Shown here piece after piece: positions 1 through 5,709 of a stretch of DNA of 5,709 nucleotides. Numbering within the stretch: position 1 is the stretch's first letter; each line of letters begins with the position of its first letter. The notes under the pieces were generated by a model, which saw only the letters and a list, made by a program, of their open reading frames with translations, ran no database searches and was not told the DNA's origin. The stretch is from Pseudomonadota bacterium (GTDB lineage: Bacteria > Pseudomonadota > Gammaproteobacteria > Burkholderiales > Burkholderiaceae_C): assembly GCA_018241985.1 (NCBI GenBank), contig JAFECV010000158.1, positions 1 to 5,709 of the forward strand, in the 5' to 3' direction. A program made the translations under genes and the position numbers.

Positions 1-852
1 GCGGGGCTGACGCGCGCCAGCGGCGGCAAGGTTGTGGTGCAGAGCTGCGACGTGGTCGCCGACTACCGCGAGGCGCGGCGCCGGCTCGGCGTGGTGCCGC
101 AGGAGCTGGTGTTCGATCCGTTCTTCAGCGTGCGCGAGACGCTGCGGCTGCAGTCGGGCTACTTCGGCGTGCGCCACAACGACGCCTGGATCGACGAGCT
201 GCTGCACAGCCTGGGCCTGGCCGACAAGGCCGACGCCAACATGCGCCAGCTCTCCGGCGGCATGAAGCGGCGCGTGCTGGTGGCGCAGGCGCTGGTGCAC
301 AAGCCGCCGGTGATCGTGCTCGACGAGCCCACCGCCGGCGTCGACGTCGAACTGCGCCAGACGCTGTGGCAGTTCGTCGACCGGCTCAATCGCCAGGGCC
401 ACACCGTGCTGCTGACCACGCATTACCTCGAAGAGGCCGAGGCGCTGTGCGCGCGCATCGCGATGCTGCAGGCCGGCCGCGTGGTCGCGCTGGCGCCGAC
501 CTCGGAGCTGCTGCGCTCCGCGTCGAGCAACGTGCTGCGCTTCAAGATCGATAGCGACCTGCCCAGGCACCTCGCGGAGAAGGCGCGCATCACCGGCCGC
601 ATCGTGCAGTTTCCCGCGAACAGCGCGTACGAGATCGAGCAGTACCTGGGCGCGGTGCGCGAAGCGGGGTTGAAGGCGCACGACATCGAGATCCGCAAGG
701 CCGACCTGGAAGACGTGTTCCTGAACGTGATGGCCGGCCATCCGCTGGTCGCGGCATCCGCGCCGGCTGCCGGCCACGGCGATGACGGCGACCCCGCGGC
801 CGCGGCCGACGCCGCGGCGCGCGAGGCGGCCAGCATTGGGGTGATCCAGTGA
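1..852 (+). CDS. ABC transporter ATP-binding protein, YadG/CcmA-like (5' partial)
   Basis: ATPase subunit expected to power the ABC-2 permease encoded immediately downstream; the substrate cannot be told from sequence. The reading frame is open from base 1, so the gene starts off the left edge and Walker A is missing from view. In window codons the rest of the nucleotide-binding domain is intact: Q-loop VVPQE (31-35), signature LSGGMKRR (84-91), Walker B VIVLDEP (104-110, with D108 and E109), a D-loop GVD just after, and H-loop histidine 141 in TTHYLEEAE. ADLEDVFLNVMAG near the C-terminus is typical of the YadG/DrrA-type exporter ATPases. After it comes an unusual Ala/Gly/Asp-rich tail of about 35 residues. 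The GTG codons at 34 and 37 are internal and not starts, because homology continues upstream of them. The stop overlaps the permease start, indicating an operon. Family assignment is firm; substrate is unknown. Confidence 0.95.
   Translation, partial: AGLTRASGGKVVVQSCDVVADYREARRRLGVVPQELVFDPFFSVRETLRLQSGYFGVRHNDAWIDELLHSLGLADKADANMRQLSGGMKRRVLVAQALVHKPPVIVLDEPTAGVDVELRQTLWQFVDRLNRQGHTVLLTTHYLEEAEALCARIAMLQAGRVVALAPTSELLRSASSNVLRFKIDSDLPRHLAEKARITGRIVQFPANSAYEIEQYLGAVREAGLKAHDIEIRKADLEDVFLNVMAGHPLVAASAPAAGHGDDGDPAAAADAAAREAASIGVIQ
838..845 (+). promoter_or_regulatory. Shine-Dalgarno for the ABC-2 permease
   Basis: GGGGTGAT lies inside the last codons of the ATPase gene and matches the anti-Shine-Dalgarno complement (GGAGGTGAT) over most of its length. 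It sits at normal spacing before the GTG at 849. This supports that GTG as the permease start despite the non-ATG codon and the 4-base overlap. Confidence 0.7.
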
Positions 853-1604
853 ACGGCTGGCAGACCCTGCTCTACAAGGAGACGCTGCGCTTCTGGAAGG
901 TCGGCTTCCAGACCGTGGCGGCGCCGGTGCTGACCGCGATCCTGTACCTGCTGATCTTCGGCCACGTGCTCGAGGGCCGGGTCAAGGTGTTCGGCAGCGT
1001 CGGCTACACCGCGTTCCTGGTGCCGGGGCTGGTGATGATGAGCGTGCTGCAGAATTCGTTCGCGAACAGCTCCTCGTCGCTGATCCAGAGCAAGATCATG
1101 GGCAACCTCGTGTTCCTGCTGCTCACGCCGCTGTCGCACTGGAGCTGGTTCGTCGCCTACGTCGGCTCGTCGGTGCTGCGCGGGGTCGCGGTCGGCGCCG
1201 GCGTGCTGGTGGCGACCTGGTTCTTCATCCACCCGGGCATGGTCGCGCCGCTGTGGGTGCTGATGTTCGCGGTGTTCGGCGCGGCGATCCTCGGTTCGCT
1301 CGGCGTGATCGCCGGCCTCTGGGCCGAGAAGTTCGACCAGATGGCCGCGTTCCAGAACTTCATCATCGTGCCGATGACGTTTCTCTCCGGCGTGTTCTAT
1401 TCGATCCATTCGCTGCCGCCGTTCTGGCGCGCGGTGAGCCGCGTGAACCCGTTCTTCTACATGATCGACGGGTTCCGCTACGGCTTCTTCGGCGCCAGCG
1501 ACGTCTCGCCCTGGATCAGCCTCGGCGTCGTCGGCGCGGCGCTGGCGCTGGTCGGCGCGATGGCGGTGCACCTGCTGCGCATCGGGTACAAGATTCGCGG
1601 CTGA
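849..1604 (+). CDS. ABC-2 type transporter permease, YadH-like
   Basis: Inner-membrane subunit partnering the ATPase encoded just upstream, forming an exporter of unknown substrate. The product has 251 residues, close to E. coli YadH. About six hydrophobic segments are visible, near residues 21-40, 52-70, 101-126, 132-157, 169-187 and 222-243. The most diagnostic stretch is the ABC-2 signature region at 169-215, which reads QNFIIVPMTFLSGVFYSI, then a Leu-Pro-Pro-Phe-Trp turn, then NPFFYMIDGFRYGFFG. No signal peptide is apparent; the N-terminus starts with a short amphipathic stretch containing KETLRFWK, usual for the family. The GTG start overlaps the ATPase stop (GTGA) and has a good Shine-Dalgarno, so translation is probably coupled. 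The family is clear. In many Burkholderiales this pair lies between the mla lipid-transport genes and murA, but no mla gene is in the window, so a role in envelope lipid handling is only a guess. Confidence 0.95.
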   Translation: MNGWQTLLYKETLRFWKVGFQTVAAPVLTAILYLLIFGHVLEGRVKVFGSVGYTAFLVPGLVMMSVLQNSFANSSSSLIQSKIMGNLVFLLLTPLSHWSWFVAYVGSSVLRGVAVGAGVLVATWFFIHPGMVAPLWVLMFAVFGAAILGSLGVIAGLWAEKFDQMAAFQNFIIVPMTFLSGVFYSIHSLPPFWRAVSRVNPFFYMIDGFRYGFFGASDVSPWISLGVVGAALALVGAMAVHLLRIGYKIRG

Positions 1605-1626
1605 ATTCTTTTTCTGGACGGGCCCC

Positions 1627-1866
1627 ATGACTGCAGAAGACCTCAAATCACTGATCGGCACGGCGCTCGCCTGCGAGCACATCGAACTCGAGGGCGACGG
1701 CCGCCACTGGTTCGCGACCATCGTTTCGCCCGAGTTCGAGGGCAAGCGCGCGATCCAGCGCCACCAGCGCGTCTACGCGGCGCTCGGCACGCGGCTGCAG
1801 AACGACGAGGTGCACGCGCTCTCGATGCGCACCTTCACGCCGGCCGAGTGGGCCGCGGAAAAATGA
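1627..1866 (+). CDS. ibaG: BolA family protein, IbaG/YrbA-like
   Basis: Small cytoplasmic BolA-fold protein of 79 residues. Members of this family form [2Fe-2S]-bridged complexes with monothiol glutaredoxins and affect acid-stress and envelope phenotypes. The hallmark segments are present: [14 protein letters not shown] (27-40), the [10 protein letters not shown] helix (45-54), [14 protein letters not shown] (62-75) and the conserved histidine 63. Cys16 and His27 are possible additional metal ligands, but I cannot assign one. Length fits the IbaG branch (E. coli 84 residues) rather than the longer BolA branch, and the position just before murA matches the conserved ibaG-murA neighbourhood. 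The ATG is preceded by a weak GGA/GGG stretch at 1616-1622. It starts 22 bases after the permease stop and is probably cotranscribed with it. Confidence 0.93.
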   Translation: MTAEDLKSLIGTALACEHIELEGDGRHWFATIVSPEFEGKRAIQRHQRVYAALGTRLQNDEVHALSMRTFTPAEWAAEK

Positions 1867-1870
1867 GCCC

Positions 1871-1948
1871 ACCCCCAGTCTTCGCGGACTTCGTTCCGCT
1901 ACGCCAACCCCCTCGAAGGGGGCACGCTCAGCGGCCCGGCAGAGCCGG
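1871..1948 (+). repeat. Triple-hairpin intergenic element, probable interspersed repeat
   Basis: Three perfect small inverted repeats follow one another between ibaG and murA: GCGGA (1884-1888) with TCCGC (1895-1899); CCCCCT (1908-1913) with AGGGGG (1917-1922); and CCGGC (1936-1940) with GCCGG (1944-1948), the last with an AGA loop. No T-tract follows any of them, so this is not a standard intrinsic terminator. From memory, the layout (a CCCCCAG-type opening, a CCAACCCCCT...AGGGGGC stem, then a GCGGCCCGGC block) resembles a repeat scattered through Comamonadaceae genomes, often just after stop codons. That identity is recalled, not searched. The hairpins themselves are directly seen. The rest of the 145-base gap (1867-2011) shows no convincing gene or promoter. 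Confidence 0.55.
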
Positions 1949-2011
1949 TTCCGCGAGCGTCGCTGGCATGGCCTGCTCCGCGGCCATTCGATTCGGCATT
2001 CCGAGTTTTCC

Positions 2012-3282
<1,271 letters not shown>

Positions 3283-3286
<4 letters not shown>

Positions 3287-3927
3287 TCACCCTGGCCCTT
3301 TCGAAAGGCCGCATCTTCGACGAGACGCTGCCGCTGCTCGCGCGCGCCGGCATCGCGCTGCGCGACGACCCTGAAACCTCGCGCAAGCTGATCCTCGCGA
3401 CGACCGACGAGCAGCTTCGCGTGCTGGTGGTGCGCGCGACCGACGTGCCGACCTACGTGCAATACGGCGGGGCGGATCTCGGCGTGACCGGGCGCGACAC
3501 GCTGCTCGAGCACGGCAGCCTCGGCCTGTACCAGCCGCTCGACCTCGGCATCGGCAAATGCCGGATCAGCGTCGCGGTGCGCGCCGGCTTCGACTACGCG
3601 GACGCGGTGCGCCAGGGCAGCCGGCTCACGGTCGCGACCAAGTACGTCGCAATCGCGCGCGAGTTCTTCGCGGCCAAGGGCGTGCACGTGGACCTGATCA
3701 AGCTGTACGGCAGCATGGAACTGGCGCCGCTGACCGGCCTCGCCGACGCGATCGTCGACCTCGTCTCCACCGGCAACACGCTGCGCGCGAACCAGCTGGT
3801 CGAGGTCGAGCGCATCATGGACATCTCGGCGCGGCTCGTGGTGAACCAGGCCGCGCTCAAGCTCAAGCAGGCGCCGCTGCGCCGCGTGATCGACGCGTTC
3901 GCGGCAGCCGCCACCGCCGCGGCTTGA
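3283..3927 (+). CDS. hisG: ATP phosphoribosyltransferase catalytic subunit, short form
   Basis: Catalyses the first step of histidine synthesis: ATP plus phosphoribosyl pyrophosphate gives phosphoribosyl-ATP. The N-terminus [19 protein letters not shown] and the block [16 protein letters not shown] are characteristic. The PRPP-binding loop reads [16 protein letters not shown] from D155. At 214 residues it is the short HisG form, lacking the C-terminal ACT-like regulatory domain of the roughly 300-residue long form. Known short-form enzymes need the HisRS-like subunit HisZ for activity and histidine feedback; no hisZ is visible here, so it must lie elsewhere. The ATG overlaps the murA stop as ATGA, with a Shine-Dalgarno-like GAGAGGG at 3272-3278, which suggests translational coupling to murA. 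No histidine leader peptide or attenuator is visible ahead of it. Confidence 0.97.
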
Positions 3928-3946
3928 GAACTGCAGGGCAGATGCT

Positions 3947-5266
3947 ATGGAATTGAGAGCTACACCCCAGCGTCTTTCAACCGCTAGCGCCGATTTCGAT
4001 GCGAAATTTCAGCAACGGCTGCACTGGTCGGCCGAGGCCGACGCCGCGATCGAGCAGCGCGTTGCCGAAATCCTGGCCGACGTGCAGACGCGCGGCGACG
4101 CGGCGGTGCTCGAGTGCACCGCGCGCTTCGACGGCGTGCAGGCGGCGAGCGTCGCCGAACTCGCGCTGACCGCGGATGAACTCAAGGCCGCGTTCGACCA
4201 GTTGCCGAACGAGCAGCGCGAAGCGCTGGAGCAGGCCGCCGCGCGCATCCGTCGCTACCACGAGTGGCAGAAAAAGCAGGGCGGCGAAACGGCGACCTTC
4301 CGCGACGAAGACGGCACGCTGCTCGGCCAGAAGGTCACGCCGCTGGACCGCGTCGGCATCTACGTGCCGGGCGGCAAGGCAGCGTATCCGTCGAGCGTGC
4401 TGATGAACGCGATTCCGGCGCAGGTTGCCGGCGTCGGCGAAATCATCATGGTCGTGCCCACGCCAAGGGGAGAGAAGAACCCGCTGGTGCTCGCCGCCGC
4501 GCACGTCGCCGGCGTCACGCGCGCCTACACCATCGGCGGCGCGCAGGCTGTTGCCGCGCTCGCCTACGGCACCGCCACCATCGCGCGCGTCGACAAGATC
4601 ACCGGCCCCGGGAACGCGTACGTGGCGAGCGCGAAGAAGCGCGTGTTCGGCCAGGTCGGCATCGACATGATCGCCGGCCCGAGCGAAATCCTGGTGCTGG
4701 CGGACGGCAGCACGCCGCCCGACTGGGTCGCGATGGATTTGTTCAGTCAGGCCGAGCACGACGAGTTGGCGCAAAGCATTCTGCTCAGCCCCGACGCCGC
4801 CTACATCGACGCGGTGCAGCGCGAAATGGACCGCCTGCTGCCCCTGCTCCCGCGCGCCGAGATCATCGCGAAGAGCCTCGCCGGCCGCGGCGTGCTGATC
4901 CACACGCGCAGCATGATTGAAGCCTGCGACATCGCGAACCGCATCGCGCCCGAGCACCTGGAAGTGTCGAGCCGCGATCCGCACAAGTGGGAGCCGCTGC
5001 TGCGCCACGCGGGTGCCATCTTCCTCGGCGCGTACACCAGCGAAGCCTTGGGCGACTACTGCGCCGGCCCGAACCACGTGCTGCCGACCAGCGGCACCGC
5101 GCGCTTCTCGTCGCCGCTGTCGGTGTACGACTTCCAGAAGCGCAGCAGCCTGATCGAGGTCAGCGAAGCCGGCGCGCAAGAGCTAGGCCGCATCGCAAGC
5201 AGGCTCGCGTACGGCGAAGGGCTGCAGGCGCACGCGGGCGCGGCCGAGATGCGGCTCGAGCCCTGA
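3947..5266 (+). CDS. hisD: Histidinol dehydrogenase
   Basis: Zinc- and NAD-dependent enzyme oxidising L-histidinol to L-histidine in the last two steps of the pathway. The product is full length at 439 residues (E. coli 434). Motifs in order: [47 protein letters not shown] with the zinc-ligand pair Q268/H271; APEHLE with the catalytic pair E336/H337; [15 protein letters not shown] with zinc ligand D370; and the final zinc ligand H429 in QAHAG. The equivalents in E. coli are Q259, H262, E326, H327, D360 and H419. It begins 19 bases after hisG and is surely in the same operon. A weak AGGG at 3935-3938 precedes the ATG. The first codons are AT-richer than the rest (TTG, AGA, GCT, ACA, CTT, TCA). 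No hisC or hisB follows; the next gene is convergent. Confidence 0.98.
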   Translation: MELRATPQRLSTASADFDAKFQQRLHWSAEADAAIEQRVAEILADVQTRGDAAVLECTARFDGVQAASVAELALTADELKAAFDQLPNEQREALEQAAARIRRYHEWQKKQGGETATFRDEDGTLLGQKVTPLDRVGIYVPGGKAAYPSSVLMNAIPAQVAGVGEIIMVVPTPRGEKNPLVLAAAHVAGVTRAYTIGGAQAVAALAYGTATIARVDKITGPGNAYVASAKKRVFGQVGIDMIAGPSEILVLADGSTPPDWVAMDLFSQAEHDELAQSILLSPDAAYIDAVQREMDRLLPLLPRAEIIAKSLAGRGVLIHTRSMIEACDIANRIAPEHLEVSSRDPHKWEPLLRHAGAIFLGAYTSEALGDYCAGPNHVLPTSGTARFSSPLSVYDFQKRSSLIEVSEAGAQELGRIASRLAYGEGLQAHAGAAEMRLEP

Positions 5267-5276
5267 TCGGCGTGCA

Positions 5277-5299
5277 GGGCGCTGCCCGCGGGCAGGCCC
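5277..5299. repeat. GC-rich hairpin after hisD
   Basis: A perfect 14-base palindrome, CTGCCCGCGGGCAG (5282-5295), is extended by GGGC (5277-5280) pairing with GCCC (5296-5299) around one bulged G. This gives roughly a 9-bp stem with a CGCG tetraloop, 10 bases after the hisD stop. No T-tract follows on either strand, so it is more likely a 3'-end stabilising structure or part of a Rho-type end than an intrinsic terminator. Confidence 0.5.
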
Positions 5300-5362
5300 G
5301 GCCATCGGTCAGGCTCTTGCCCCGCCGTTGGCCGCAGCGTTCGATCGACACGCAGTGCGCAT

Positions 5363-5709
5363 TCAGTAAGCGACTGAAAAGCGCCGGCGCGAATGCGCGG
5401 GCTTTTCCAGTTCGTCGATCATCGCCACCGCATAGTCTTCGACCGAGATGCGGCTTTCGCCCGCGGCGTCGACCAGCAGTCGATCGGCACCCAGGCGGAA
5501 CCTGGCCGTCCGCGTTCCCGGTTCCAGATGCGCGGCCGGACTCAGCATCGTCCAATCCAGTTCCGCTTCCTGCTGGAGGAGTTTGAGCGCCTGGCGCGCG
5601 CCTTCGGCCGTGGCTTTCCACTGCGCAGGGAAGCCCGGCGCATCCATCAGTTGCACGCCGGGGCTCACTTCCAGGCTGCCTGCGCCGCCGACCACCAGCA
5701 GGCGCGGCA
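5363..5709 (-). CDS. Atypical SDR / NAD(P)H-binding oxidoreductase (5' partial)
   Basis: C-terminal half of a Rossmann-fold protein of the NAD(P)-binding, NADH-flavin-reductase-like group (COG2910 / PF13460 type). About 115 codons are visible; the usual length is a little over 200, so the dinucleotide-binding N-terminus lies off the right edge. The frame is open to the window end, and the GTG at 5695-5693 is internal, within a PRLLVVGGAGSLEV strand and turn. Supporting stretches are GGAGSLEVSPGVQLMDAPGF, LDWTMLSPAAHLEPG, ARFRLGADRLLVD and the conserved tail SRISVEDYAVAMIDELE ending in RRRFSVAY. The substrate is unknown. It is convergent with hisD, with 96 bases between stop codons, so it is not part of the his operon. 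I am sure of the family and unsure of any specific activity. Confidence 0.87.
   Translation of the reverse strand, partial: PRLLVVGGAGSLEVSPGVQLMDAPGFPAQWKATAEGARQALKLLQQEAELDWTMLSPAAHLEPGTRTARFRLGADRLLVDAAGESRISVEDYAVAMIDELEKPAHSRRRFSVAY
5376..5407. terminator. Possible bidirectional intrinsic terminator, inside a coding end
   Basis: GAAAAGC (5376-5382) pairs with GCTTTTC (5401-5407). Inside it CCG pairs with CGG and CGC with GCG, with single bulged G residues at 5383 and 5387, around a GAAT loop (5391-5394). The A-tract, GC stem and T-tract order reads the same way on both strands, the usual shape of a shared terminator between convergent genes. It lies 110 bases beyond the hisD stop and could end that transcript. 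It also falls within the last codons of the minus-strand oxidoreductase, before its stop codon in the direction of transcription. The T-tract is only four long, so efficiency is uncertain. Confidence 0.45.

Noticed and set aside
1603..1615. T-run after the permease stop as an intrinsic terminator
   Set aside because: The TTTTT at 1609-1613 has no stable stem directly upstream, and the next gene starts 14 bases later, so read-through into ibaG is more likely.
423..1745. Long minus-strand open frame opposite the ABC genes
   Set aside because: The encoded sequence is Arg/His/Ala-rich with no recognisable domain. It is antisense to two clear ABC genes and is the usual result of high GC at third codon positions.
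1981..2011. A murA promoter in the less GC-rich stretch before the start
   Set aside because: No pair of -35 and -10 hexamers with sensible spacing could be recognised; calling one would be a guess.
3942..3956. Four-codon reading frame (MLWN) overlapping the hisD start
   Set aside because: It could in principle be a minimal upstream frame competing with hisD initiation, but its ATG is only 3 bases from the AGGG while the hisD ATG is at normal spacing. It is most likely chance.
3977..5179. Long minus-strand open frame opposite hisD
   Set aside because: It is antisense to a complete hisD with all active-site residues, and shows no domain or believable translation start.

Overview
The window is GC-rich chromosomal DNA from a proteobacterium. 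The gene order (ABC-2 exporter pair, bolA-family gene, murA, short-form hisG, hisD) and the protein sequences point to the betaproteobacterial order Burkholderiales, most likely near Comamonadaceae. That placement is inferred from gene order and sequence style, not from a marker-gene comparison.

Layout: positions 1-852 hold the C-terminal part of an ABC transporter ATPase whose Walker A region lies off the left edge. Its stop codon overlaps the GTG start of an ABC-2 permease (849-1604). A 79-residue BolA/IbaG-like protein follows (1627-1866). A 145-base intergenic gap carries three consecutive hairpins and resembles an interspersed repeat. Then come murA (2012-3286), hisG (3283-3927, overlapping murA by an ATGA) and hisD (3947-5266), all on the plus strand. 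After hisD, a convergent minus-strand gene (stop at 5363, running off the right edge) encodes the C-terminal half of an atypical SDR / NAD(P)H-binding oxidoreductase. Two hairpins sit in the convergent zone. One has terminator geometry and lies inside the last codons of the oxidoreductase.

Function: the block is mostly housekeeping. It covers membrane export (substrate unknown), iron-sulfur or stress-related BolA function, the first committed step of peptidoglycan synthesis (MurA), and the first (HisG) and last (HisD) steps of histidine synthesis. The short HisG implies that a HisZ partner is encoded elsewhere. All key catalytic residues I could place in MurA, HisG and HisD are present.

I found no novel multi-gene system here. 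The points worth a second look are non-coding or structural: the triple-hairpin intergenic element, the AT-richer start of hisD, the terminator-like hairpin embedded in a convergent coding end, and the end of the his gene run after hisD.
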